Assembly (NCBI RefSeq): GCF_018607995.1
Contig: NZ_JABBAL010000001.1
Location: forward strand, 1-55,478
Source of the DNA: Planktotalea sp.
Lineage (GTDB): Bacteria; Pseudomonadota; Alphaproteobacteria; Rhodobacterales; Rhodobacteraceae
Direction: 5' to 3'
Length of the DNA stretch: 55,478 bases
Under the pieces are notes generated by a model that saw only the letters and a list, made by a program, of their open reading frames with translations, was not told the DNA's origin and made no database searches. Numbering within the stretch: the first letter of the stretch is position 1; each line of letters starts with the position of its first letter. This document shows positions 40,035 to 48,259 of this stretch, piece after piece. A program made the translations under genes and the position numbers.

Positions 40035-40832
40035 ATGCAAAATGTGCCCCTCCTTACTGATCGCTCCGCTCTGATCCGCAATCGCCACCGAGCCAGTGAC
40101 GGGTTCTTGCGTGATATCGCACGGGATGAACTCCTTGATCGCCTGAGTCTGGTTAACAGAGAGTTTAAATCGCCCCTTATTGTTGGCCCAGCGCCCCCAA
40201 TTGTCCCAAATGCGAAACAGATCGAGGACAGTGAAACGCTGGATGTCACAACGAACTCCAACGACCTTGCGATCCATTTCATGGCACTGCATTGGGCCAA
40301 TGACCCCGTTGGTCAAATCATCCAAAGCGCGCGCGCACTTCAACCAGATGGATTGTTTCAAGCGGTATGTTTAGGCGGTCAAACCCTGAACGAACTGCGC
40401 ATCTGTCTTGCCCAAGCTGAGAGCGAAGTGACTGGGGGTCTATCCCCTCGCATCGCGCCCATGGGCGAAATTCGCGACCTTGGCGCATTGCTACAACGCG
40501 CAGGCCTGGCGCTTCCTGTTGCAGATAACATCACGATCCGCACGAGCTACCAAGATGCGTTCCACCTAATGCACGACCTGAGAAAATTCGGCGAAACCAA
40601 TGCCCTCAACGCGCGCCTGCGCCACCCGACAAAGCGCGCCATTTTTGACCGCTGCAATCAGATTTATGCAGAGACCTTTGCAGAGGGTAGTAAAATCATT
40701 GCGACGTTTGAATTCTTGTTCCTTTCAGGCTGGGCTCCCTCCGCTGATCAACCCAAGCCACTGCGCCCCGGTTCTGCGACATCCCGTCTCGCAGATGCGT
40801 TAAAAACAACGGAAAAGCCTTTGCGCGATTGA
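40035..40832 (+). CDS. SAM-dependent methyltransferase-like protein (BioC/NDUFAF5-type)
   Basis: 265 residues resembling the NDUFAF5/BioC-like family usually found next to comF in Rhodobacterales. The N-terminal FLRDIARDELLDRLSLVNREF and the FQAVCLGGQTLNELR and GGLSPRIAPM segments fit. The classical motif I (usually GxGxG) is weak here: the region reads IVGPAPPIVP, so cofactor binding may be changed or lost. The start at 40035 abuts the comF start, giving overlapping divergent leaders. Catalytic function is uncertain. Confidence 0.75.
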   Translation: MQNVPLLTDRSALIRNRHRASDGFLRDIARDELLDRLSLVNREFKSPLIVGPAPPIVPNAKQIEDSETLDVTTNSNDLAIHFMALHWANDPVGQIIQSARALQPDGLFQAVCLGGQTLNELRICLAQAESEVTGGLSPRIAPMGEIRDLGALLQRAGLALPVADNITIRTSYQDAFHLMHDLRKFGETNALNARLRHPTKRAIFDRCNQIYAETFAEGSKIIATFEFLFLSGWAPSADQPKPLRPGSATSRLADALKTTEKPLRD

Positions 40833-40887
40833 CCGCAGACATATTTCGCTTATCTGGCTCAAATAATAGATTAACCGGAGTGATCCC

Positions 40888-41952
40888 ATGACCGATGCCA
40901 ATATCCCCATGACATGCCCTGCGCATGCGCCAAGCGATCATCCGAAACTGCCCACCCCTAAAGTTGGCATTCTTCTGTCTAACCTCGGTACACCCGACAA
41001 CACGGACTATTGGTCCATGCGTCGCTACCTTGGTGAATTTCTGTCGGATCGCCGCGTCATTGACTACTCACCCTGGCTTTGGCAGCCGTTGTTGCAGCTC
41101 ATCATCTTGACGAAACGCCCTTTCACATCTGGCGCGGCCTACCGCTCTATTTGGAACGAAGAAGCGGATGAAAGCCCGCTGATGACGATTACCAAGCAGC
41201 AAAATGCAGCAATCACAGAAACGATGAAAGCGCGCTATGGTGACGATGTCATGGTTGATTTCTGTATGCGCTATGGAAATCCGTCAACCAAAAGCAAAGT
41301 GCGTGCGATGGTTGAGGCAGGCTGCACAAAGATTCTTTTCGTTCCGCTTTATCCGCATTACGCAGGTGCGACGTCAGCGACAGCAAACGATCAGTTCTTC
41401 CGCATTCTAATGGAAGAGAAATGGCAACCCGCCAGCCGCACGATCGAGCCATACTTCGAACATCCGCTATATATCGAAGCGCTCGCACAATCCGTTGAGC
41501 GCGCCTATGCCGCTGCGGAAAAAAAGCCCGACATTCTTGTCTGCTCCTATCATGGCGTGCCAAAGCGCTATTTGATGGAAGGCGATCCGTACCACTGCCA
41601 GTGCCAGAAAACGACGCGCTTGCTGAAAGAACGCCTTAGCTGGGGCGACACAGAAATCGCGACAACCTTCCAGTCAAAGTTTGGCCCTGAAGAGTGGCTG
41701 CAACCATATACAGTTAAAGAGGTCGCGCGCCTCGCAGAAGAAGATGGCAAAAAGAACATCGCCGTCATCGCACCTGCCTTTTCGGCCGATTGCATCGAAA
41801 CGCTGGAAGAGATCAATGAAGAGATCAAAGAAAGCTTTGAAGAGGGAGGCGGCGAACATTTCACCTATATTCCTTGCCTCAACGATGATCCGGCTCATAT
41901 CTCTGCACTTTCAGCAGTGATCGAAGACAACCTCAAAGGCTGGCTCAGCTAA
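40888..41952 (+). CDS. hemH: Ferrochelatase HemH
   Basis: Inserts Fe(II) into protoporphyrin IX, the last step of heme synthesis. The protein shows VGILLSNLGTPD, KTKV-type substrate contacts around MRYGNPSTKSKV, the catalytic His in CSYHGVPKRY and the FVPLYPHYAG loop. The 354 residues are typical of proteobacterial HemH. GGAG lies before the ATG. The gene stands alone. Confidence 0.97.
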   Translation: MTDANIPMTCPAHAPSDHPKLPTPKVGILLSNLGTPDNTDYWSMRRYLGEFLSDRRVIDYSPWLWQPLLQLIILTKRPFTSGAAYRSIWNEEADESPLMTITKQQNAAITETMKARYGDDVMVDFCMRYGNPSTKSKVRAMVEAGCTKILFVPLYPHYAGATSATANDQFFRILMEEKWQPASRTIEPYFEHPLYIEALAQSVERAYAAAEKKPDILVCSYHGVPKRYLMEGDPYHCQCQKTTRLLKERLSWGDTEIATTFQSKFGPEEWLQPYTVKEVARLAEEDGKKNIAVIAPAFSADCIETLEEINEEIKESFEEGGGEHFTYIPCLNDDPAHISALSAVIEDNLKGWLS

Positions 41953-42065
41953 TCGACTTCATCTTGTCAAGTAAGCTCTCGCCGAAGGCAATCTGCATAT
42001 TTCTTAAATATGATCATCTAGCGCGGGCGAAGCACGCTCAATAAAAAAAACCATTACACAAATAG

Positions 42066-42092
42066 AAAAGGCGGCATCCTAAGATACCGCCC
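42066..42092 (-). terminator. Terminator of the 60-residue membrane peptide gene
   Basis: On the reverse strand GGCGGTATC pairs with GATGCCGCC (forward 42070-42078 and 42083-42091, one G-T wobble) and is followed by TTTT. It lies 28 bases past the stop of the small gene and forms a clean single-gene unit. Confidence 0.85.
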
Positions 42093-42118
42093 TTCCAAAT
42101 TTGTTTCTAGCCGCTAAT

Positions 42119-42301
42119 TTACATGGAAATTGCAGCACCAACAATCGCCAAGATCAACAAAGGAACGACGATGCTAGCAGAAGAGCCTGCAGCAGCTTCT
42201 TCAACGATGACTGGTGCTTCCATCACAGGAGCTTCCATGTTGCCAGCGAAGGCTGTGGAAGCAGAAACGGAAAGTGCAGCAGCAAGTGCGATTTTTTTCA
42301 T
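42119..42301 (-). CDS. Small secreted membrane-anchored protein, 60 residues
   Basis: MKKIALAAALSVSASTAFAG is a cleavable signal peptide (cut after AFA). It is followed by a short Met/Glu/Pro/Val repeat (MEAPVMEAPVIVEEAA) and a C-terminal hydrophobic helix (about 43-59, ASIVVPLLILAIVGAAI). AGAGGA lies seven bases before the ATG and a terminator follows, so the gene is very likely real. It is convergent with hemH. I cannot name a function; small peptides of this shape are often annotated as hypothetical in the Rhodobacterales. Confidence 0.8.
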   Translation of the reverse strand: MKKIALAAALSVSASTAFAGNMEAPVMEAPVIVEEAAAGSSASIVVPLLILAIVGAAISM

Positions 42302-42446
42302 AGTAATATCCTCTAGAATTAGCCCATCGCCGGTTCATCAACAACGAGCACGCAAGACTTAAACCTCGTGATTTGTTTTAAGCAGTTATCATCAGATAAT
42401 GCAAACCCATCTTTGAACCACATCGCGCAAGATCGACCCAATGTCG

Positions 42447-43058
42447 TCAAATAAGCAACACTTGAGTGCCTACTTTGGTGATCGCATATAGTTGAGCAAT
42501 GTGCTCATTATAAAGCCCAATACAGCCATTGGACGAGCGACGCCCAATTTTTCGCGTGTCATGCGTGCCGTGGATTCGATAATACGTCCAGCTCAGATAC
42601 AGAGCATGTGTCCCCAGCGGATTATCAGGACCCGGCTCAACAACATCGGGCCATTCAGGATTACGCTTTTTCATAGATGGTGTTGGACGCCACGTTGGCC
42701 CCTCAACTTTGCGCACAACTTTGGTGCGGCCTTTCTTCGTGAGATCAGGCGTTAAAGGAACAGAGGACGGATACAATTTATATGTATTGCCGTCTTCCGA
42801 CCAGAAGTGCAGCGCGCGGCTGGAAATATCGACCAATACCGCACCGTTGTTCAGGTTGCTGAAATAGAGGCGCCAATCAAGCGTTCGAAAACTTGAGATG
42901 TTGCGACGCACCGCTTGGCTAATGTCTTTTTCAAGCTCAACCGTTCCATTGCTGGGTAGAGACGTATCTTGAGCCATCGCGGGGCCCGTAAGCATCGTGG
43001 CACCTGCGGCACCGATAAACCTGCGTCGATCCATTCGTTTGCCCAATGCATCATTCAT
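42447..43058 (-). CDS. L,D-transpeptidase (YkuD family), exported
   Basis: Forms 3-3 cross-links in peptidoglycan or attaches lipoproteins to it. The N-terminus has a Tat-like signal (RMDRRRFIGAAGATMLTGPAMAQ). The catalytic motif is HGTHDTRKIGRRSSNGCIGL, with the essential His and Cys. I preferred the ATG at 43058, since the upstream sequence GGAGAACGCG ends in it; 203 residues result. Two genes away lies a second L,D-transpeptidase. Confidence 0.9.
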   Translation of the reverse strand: MNDALGKRMDRRRFIGAAGATMLTGPAMAQDTSLPSNGTVELEKDISQAVRRNISSFRTLDWRLYFSNLNNGAVLVDISSRALHFWSEDGNTYKLYPSSVPLTPDLTKKGRTKVVRKVEGPTWRPTPSMKKRNPEWPDVVEPGPDNPLGTHALYLSWTYYRIHGTHDTRKIGRRSSNGCIGLYNEHIAQLYAITKVGTQVLLI

Positions 43059-43244
43059 CGCGTTCTCCATTTCAGACGTCACATTTCTTTCGCGCCTATT
43101 TACGCGCATTTCACCAGAACTTTATTGCGCGAAAGCCTCACTCACAATTGAAACAGGCCCTCGAAAGCGTTTCTCAACAGATTGTGGGTTTGAATCGCAA
43201 CGCATTGGGGGATAGTGCTACCTCAACGCAGTTGGGGTAGTATA

Positions 43245-43796
43245 ATGACGCGCATCGGTTTTCTTCTTGTTTCAGCAGCACTTGCACTTGCAGCCTGTAT
43301 CGCACCCCAATCTTCTTCGCTTGGACCGGATGGTAAACCACTGCCGAAAGCCTATCGCATTGGATCTGGCGAAACGTCACGCATTCAGTTTCGCATGCTC
43401 GATTCTGTGAACTCGCTACGTCAAGCCTCTGGTGCAGCGCCACTTCAACTTGATGCGAACCTAAATGCTGCCGCGGCGACGCATTCGCGCGATATGTCGG
43501 TGCAAAACCGCCCTTGGCACTTTGGCTCTGACGGCTCCTCCCCGATTGATCGCGTGCGCCGCGTTGGCTTTTCCGGCCAGCTTAAGGGCGAAAACATCTC
43601 CGAAACCTATGAGACAGAGCTGGAAACACTCGGTGCATGGATGGAAGAGGCGCCAACACGCAGTGTTATCTTAGACAAATCCGCGACACTTATGGGCTTT
43701 TCCTACTTTCAGGAAAGCAACAGTAAGATTTGGTGGACGCTTGTCACAGGTGCACTAGCTACTGATGGCACCAAGCAGATCGCTTCCACGAACTAG
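43245..43796 (+). CDS. CAP/SCP-domain lipoprotein
   Basis: A lipoprotein signal (MTRIGFLLVSAALALAAC, lipobox LAAC) is followed by a CAP domain of the cysteine-rich secretory/pathogenesis-related type (about 45-175). Visible pieces are MLDSVNSLRQASGAAPLQ, AAATHSRDMSVQNRPWH and GENISETYE. Bacterial CAP proteins are extracytoplasmic, of largely unknown function. The ATG at 43245 gives the signal peptide; an ATG at 43215 does not. It is convergent with the second L,D-transpeptidase, whose stop directly abuts it (43796/43797). Confidence 0.9.
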   Translation: MTRIGFLLVSAALALAACIAPQSSSLGPDGKPLPKAYRIGSGETSRIQFRMLDSVNSLRQASGAAPLQLDANLNAAAATHSRDMSVQNRPWHFGSDGSSPIDRVRRVGFSGQLKGENISETYETELETLGAWMEEAPTRSVILDKSATLMGFSYFQESNSKIWWTLVTGALATDGTKQIASTN

Positions 43797-44291
43797 TTAC
43801 GGATAAATCGAGATCGGCGTGCCATTATCAACCATGGCATAAATCCGTTCCATTTCCTTGTTGGTCACAGCAATACAGCCGGCTGTCCAATCAGCGCCCT
43901 CTGGTACAAACACTTTGGGTTGTCCGTGTATAAAGATGTCACCACCGGGCTTCACGCCAGCAGCCCTCGCTTTCGCAATATCGTTCGCATTGGGGTAATT
44001 GATCCCAATTGAAAGATGGAATTTTGAATTAGGGTTGCGTCGATCAATAATATATTCGCCCTCGGGCGTGCGCCCGTCACCTTCTTCACCCTTGTGGCCG
44101 TAGGGTGCAAATCCAAGATCAAAGTCATAGCTACGCAAAGCTTCGCCAAAGTGCATGAGGTGCATTTTGCGCTGGGCCTTATAGACGATCACCCGCGTCA
44201 CTTTTGGACCATTGTAACGTTTAAATTTGTTCGCACAGGCGCTCAGCATCAAAGTTGCTGCCGCTGAAAGAAGAAGGACCCGTCTTTTCAT
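43797..44291 (-). CDS. L,D-transpeptidase lipoprotein (YkuD/ErfK type)
   Basis: A 164-residue lipoprotein with signal MKRRVLLLSAAATLMLSAC. The YkuD catalytic region is IFIHGQPK followed by GADWTAGCIAVTNKEM, with His and Cys in place. Predicted to act on periplasmic peptidoglycan. It shares the YkuD fold with the protein at 42447-43058 but differs in sequence and anchor, so the two are not recent duplicates. Confidence 0.92.
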   Translation of the reverse strand: MKRRVLLLSAAATLMLSACANKFKRYNGPKVTRVIVYKAQRKMHLMHFGEALRSYDFDLGFAPYGHKGEEGDGRTPEGEYIIDRRNPNSKFHLSIGINYPNANDIAKARAAGVKPGGDIFIHGQPKVFVPEGADWTAGCIAVTNKEMERIYAMVDNGTPISIYP

Positions 44292-44380
44292 CTAAAATAC
44301 TGCCTCGAAATGCTTAGTGCTTTTTTAATTGCACCCTGTCTAAACGGTTTGCCCGTCCTTCAAAAAGAAATCCACATCAC

Positions 44381-45163
44381 TCAACGCCCTTGTGAGCCAT
44401 TCTTGTGCTGCAACAATTTCTCAATCGCTTCCAGCCGCGCCAAAACATCATCGCGGTAGGCGTCCGTGCGCTGTACATCTTCCTCCTGATGCGCGTCCTG
44501 CATCGAATTCACAATTAAGCCTACAAGCAAGTTCACAACCGCAAATGTTGTCACCAAGATAAACGGAATAAAGAAAGCCCAGGCGTAGGGATAAACTTCA
44601 AGCACAGGCCGCACGATACCCATCGACCAGCTTTCCAACGTCATCACTTGGAACAAAGTATAGCCCGATTGGCCTAAAGATCCGAACCACTGCGGAAATT
44701 CAGCGCCGAATATCTTGGTGGCAATCACTGCGCCGATATAAAAGATGATCGACATCAGCAGAAACACACTACCCATTCCGGGAAGCGCGGTAATAAAGCC
44801 CTCAACCACACGACGCAAACGCGGCGCGACCGATACAACACGCAAAACCCGCAAGATACGCAAAGCGCGCAACACAGACAGACCGCCACTGGACGGGACA
44901 AGTGCAATCGCGACAACAGCGAGATCGAACAGGTTCCAGCCATCGCGGAAGAAACGAATGCCGCGTGCGATCAGCTTCGCTGCAATCTCAACCACAAAGA
45001 TCGCGAGGCACGCTTGATCAATCGCAAGGATCAAACCGCCAAACTGCGCCATGATCGGTTTAGACGTCTCAAGCCCGAGCACGATCGCATTCACTACGAT
45101 CACCAAAATAATGAAATTGCCAACTATGGGTCGATCTAACCAGTTGCTAAGTTGCTGACGCAT
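44381..45163 (-). CDS. Bacterial voltage-gated sodium channel (NaChBac/NavRosD type)
   Basis: Six-helix homotetrameric channel of 260 residues. The S4 voltage sensor has arginines every third residue (VLRALRILRVLRVVS, R99, R102, R105, R108). The pore loop reads MTLESWSMG, giving the Na-selective signature TLESWS (175-180). S6 (about 200-222) precedes a C-terminal coiled coil (about 225-253) that holds the tetramer. Roseobacters carry such channels, with possible links to motility and pH. It is the last gene of an eight-gene operon, 15 bases after the rRNA methylase. Confidence 0.95.
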   Translation of the reverse strand: MRQQLSNWLDRPIVGNFIILVIVVNAIVLGLETSKPIMAQFGGLILAIDQACLAIFVVEIAAKLIARGIRFFRDGWNLFDLAVVAIALVPSSGGLSVLRALRILRVLRVVSVAPRLRRVVEGFITALPGMGSVFLLMSIIFYIGAVIATKIFGAEFPQWFGSLGQSGYTLFQVMTLESWSMGIVRPVLEVYPYAWAFFIPFILVTTFAVVNLLVGLIVNSMQDAHQEEDVQRTDAYRDDVLARLEAIEKLLQHKNGSQGR

Positions 45164-45178
45164 GCGTGTTCCTTTGCC

Positions 45179-46405
45179 TTAGCCCTGCATATGTGTGCGT
45201 GCGAACTTCGCTGCAAGCTCCACATGTGATGACCAGCGGAATTGATCCACAACTTGTACCCACTCAAGCGTAAAGCCCGCATTAATCAACATATTCGCAT
45301 CCCGTGCGAACGTCACCGGATTGCACGACACATAAAAAATCTGTGCGATCTCGCTTTTGGCCAGCTCTTTAACCTGCGCCTCTGCTCCTGCACGTGGCGG
45401 GTCAAGCACGGCGAAATCCAACTTCGCCAATTCATCCGACAAGAACGGTCTACGGAACAAATCCCGCGCAATCGCGTCGACTTTCTTCAAGCCTTTCGCC
45501 TCTCGCCATCCTCTGTCTAGCGCGGCGATCATAGGCTTCTCGCTCTCCAACGCGATCATCTCGTAGTGCTCGGCTAGCGGCAAAGTAAACGTGCCGCTTC
45601 CCGCGAACAGATCTACACCTTTCTCACCGCTCACCGCGTCCAAGACCGCTACGGTCAATGCATCCTGCCCATGCACCGTCGCTTGCAAAAACGCACCGGG
45701 AGGCGGGGCAACTTTGGCGGCACCAAATTTCTGATAAGGCGGATTACGCATGCCAATGACTTCATCATCCCAGGTCAAACGCGCCAGTTTATGCGCCTCG
45801 ACAACGCCTGACAGGCCCACCGTCAATTCGCGATCAAGCGGCTTACCGCCTGTGACAAAGACATCCAGCCCCACCTCAGACAAAGTGACATTCACCGCCA
45901 TCTCGCCTTTGCGAGATCCGCCAATGCGCGCGAGATCATCCATCAAAGCGTTTACACCTAGCAATTCAGGCACCACCAACTGACACTCTGGCACAGCAAC
46001 AACCATATCAGAGCCGCGCGCATGAAAACCCCAAAGCGCACCTTTCTTGGTACGTCGCACCGCGAACGTGGCACGTCGACGGCTTTGTACGGGCGAGGTC
46101 ACAATCGGCCGCAACTCCGTCTCAATCCCATGCACATCCAACGCGCTTTTCACGATCTGCTGTTTATATTCGCTAACAAACGGTTCAGAGGCGTGCTGCA
46201 ACTGACATCCGCCACAGTTTTTGAAATGACGACACGCAGCAGCAACGCGTCGATTGGAGGGTTTGATGATTTTCACATCGCTCAAACGATCTCCATTGCG
46301 AATACCGCTCACACGTTCACCCGGCAAAGTGCGCGGCGCAAACACAGGGCCAGAAGCGATCCCGTCGCCCTGATGCCCTAATCGTTCAATCAAAAATTCT
46401 TCCAT
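45179..46405 (-). CDS. TrmA/RlmD-family RNA (uracil-5) methyltransferase with Fe-S motif
   Basis: Methylates a uridine in rRNA or tRNA using SAM. The N-terminal TRAM-like region is short. The Fe-S cysteine cluster is CRHFKNCGGCQLQH. The SAM-binding GVDLFAGSGTFTLPLAEH and the catalytic Cys in YVSCNPVTFARD are present, with FAVLDPPRAGAE between them. The 408 residues fit the RumA/RlmD group; the exact target cannot be fixed. Confidence 0.92.
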   Translation of the reverse strand: MEEFLIERLGHQGDGIASGPVFAPRTLPGERVSGIRNGDRLSDVKIIKPSNRRVAAACRHFKNCGGCQLQHASEPFVSEYKQQIVKSALDVHGIETELRPIVTSPVQSRRRATFAVRRTKKGALWGFHARGSDMVVAVPECQLVVPELLGVNALMDDLARIGGSRKGEMAVNVTLSEVGLDVFVTGGKPLDRELTVGLSGVVEAHKLARLTWDDEVIGMRNPPYQKFGAAKVAPPPGAFLQATVHGQDALTVAVLDAVSGEKGVDLFAGSGTFTLPLAEHYEMIALESEKPMIAALDRGWREAKGLKKVDAIARDLFRRPFLSDELAKLDFAVLDPPRAGAEAQVKELAKSEIAQIFYVSCNPVTFARDANMLINAGFTLEWVQVVDQFRWSSHVELAAKFARTHMQG

Positions 46406-46420
46406 AGGCGTGCTAGTGCC

Positions 46421-48259
46421 CTATTCGGCGGCTGAACGCACGTCAATAAACCCGCCCGACTGACGGTTCCAATAGCGCGCATAAAGCCCGTCTTGTTTCA
46501 ACAGACTGTCATGCGTACCGTCTTCGACAATGCGTCCCTCATCTAGAACAATGATGCGATCCATCTGGCTGAGCGTCGACAAACGGTGCGCGATCGCAAG
46601 GACAGTTTTACCTTCCATCGCGCGCTCTAACGCGGCCTGGATCGACGCTTCGACCTCGCTGTCAAGCGCACTTGTCGCTTCATCCAACACAAGGATCGGC
46701 GCGTCTTTGAGAATGGCCCGCGCGAGGGCAATGCGCTGTCTTTGACCGCCCGACAATTTCACGCCGCGTTCGCCCAAATGCGCATCGTAGCCTTCGCGCT
46801 TTTGACTGTCTCGAAGATTAGCAATGAATCCGTGCGCTTCGGCCTGTTCTGCGGAGTGGATCATATCCTGCTCGCTCGCACCGTGGCGCCCATAAAAAAT
46901 GTTGTCGCGCGCAGATCGATTAAACATCGCAGTCTCTTGCGTGACCATCCCAATCGCGCGCCGTAGCGAAGTTTGTGTGACACTTTCCAGAGGTTGCCCA
47001 TCAATCAAAATGCGACCCTCTTCCGCATCGTAGAGCCTAAGAAGAAGCGAAACTAACGTCGATTTTCCCGCTCCAGAAGCGCCGACAATACCGATCTTTT
47101 CGCTAGCCCCAATCGTAAGGGTCATGTCACTGATACCGCCCAGCGCATTGCCATATTGAAAGCTCACATTCTCGAAGGTGATCCTACCTTGAGGGACTTC
47201 AAGATCGCTTGCATGCGGCGCATCCTCGACACGCACAGGGTTGGCCAAAGTGTGCATGCCATCTTCGATTTCACCAATGTTGGAATAAATCGCCATCAGC
47301 GTGAACGACACCCATCCCGTCATCTGCGCGATTCGGATTGATACCGCACCAGCCGCAACAATATCGCCCGGCGTCGCTTGGCCAATTTGCCAGAAATAGA
47401 TCGACGCGCCCATCAGCAAGACAGGTAAAATTCCTGCAATCACCATCAGGAAAAAGCGGAACGTCGCGGCGAGCCAACCATAGTGCAAAGACTGCGTACG
47501 GAACTTGCCCATTGCGTCCAATGCAACCTTATCTTCATGCGCATCATGCGCGAAAAGCTTGACGGTTTTGATGTTGGTGATCGTATCCACTAACTGGCCA
47601 GACACAGCTGCACGCGCATTCGCCCGTGTCGCTGCACGTGCGCGAATACGGGGCAAGAACCAGCCAATCAGCGCGAAATATACAAAAAGCCAGATTACGA
47701 ACAACCCAGCGACGCGCCAATCAATCGCCCCAAGCAATGCAAAGCTGCCCAACAAAGATGCCAGCGCAAAGGCCACAACATTGATCGTTTCTGACACAAC
47801 ATCCGTCACAGCACGCGCCGTCTGCATCTGCTTTTGCGCTATGCGACCTGCAAAATCATCGTCAAAAAAACTAACCGACTGCCCCAGCGACCAGCGATGT
47901 AGCCGTGACTGCACAAGGGTCGAGACGTTCGGCATAACGATCACATGGTTCGCTGCGGAAGACACCGCAAACATCAAAGGCCGCAAAACGACGAAAAATC
48001 CAATGGCTAGAACGGCCATAACGATGTTTTTCGTCGTATAAAAATTTTCAGCGCCAGTCCCAACGACCGCATCGATCACGAGGCCCAAGATATAGGCTGT
48101 CCCCGCCTCCATTGCACCCGAGCCTGCAGACAAAAGTGCTGCAAGGAGTAGAACAGGCCAAGCGCTGGCCAAGCACCACCTAACAAACGCCCACAAAGTG
48201 TTTGGCGGTGGGCCATCCGCGGGACGGAAAGCTTCAATCCATGTTTCAATCTTTTTCAT
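46421..48259 (-). CDS. ABC exporter half-transporter (membrane and ATPase domains), second copy
   Basis: Type IV ABC exporter of 612 residues: six membrane helices (about 28-330) followed by a nucleotide-binding domain (about 350-590) with Walker A GASGAGKSTLV, signature LSGGQRQRIALARAIL and Walker B ILVLDEATSALDSE. The start overlaps the stop of the neighbouring exporter gene (ATGA), so the two are likely made together and may form a heterodimer. Both ATPase sites look complete. Substrate unknown; lipids or drugs are possible. Confidence 0.92.
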   Translation of the reverse strand: MKKIETWIEAFRPADGPPPNTLWAFVRWCLASAWPVLLLAALLSAGSGAMEAGTAYILGLVIDAVVGTGAENFYTTKNIVMAVLAIGFFVVLRPLMFAVSSAANHVIVMPNVSTLVQSRLHRWSLGQSVSFFDDDFAGRIAQKQMQTARAVTDVVSETINVVAFALASLLGSFALLGAIDWRVAGLFVIWLFVYFALIGWFLPRIRARAATRANARAAVSGQLVDTITNIKTVKLFAHDAHEDKVALDAMGKFRTQSLHYGWLAATFRFFLMVIAGILPVLLMGASIYFWQIGQATPGDIVAAGAVSIRIAQMTGWVSFTLMAIYSNIGEIEDGMHTLANPVRVEDAPHASDLEVPQGRITFENVSFQYGNALGGISDMTLTIGASEKIGIVGASGAGKSTLVSLLLRLYDAEEGRILIDGQPLESVTQTSLRRAIGMVTQETAMFNRSARDNIFYGRHGASEQDMIHSAEQAEAHGFIANLRDSQKREGYDAHLGERGVKLSGGQRQRIALARAILKDAPILVLDEATSALDSEVEASIQAALERAMEGKTVLAIAHRLSTLSQMDRIIVLDEGRIVEDGTHDSLLKQDGLYARYWNRQSGGFIDVRSAAE

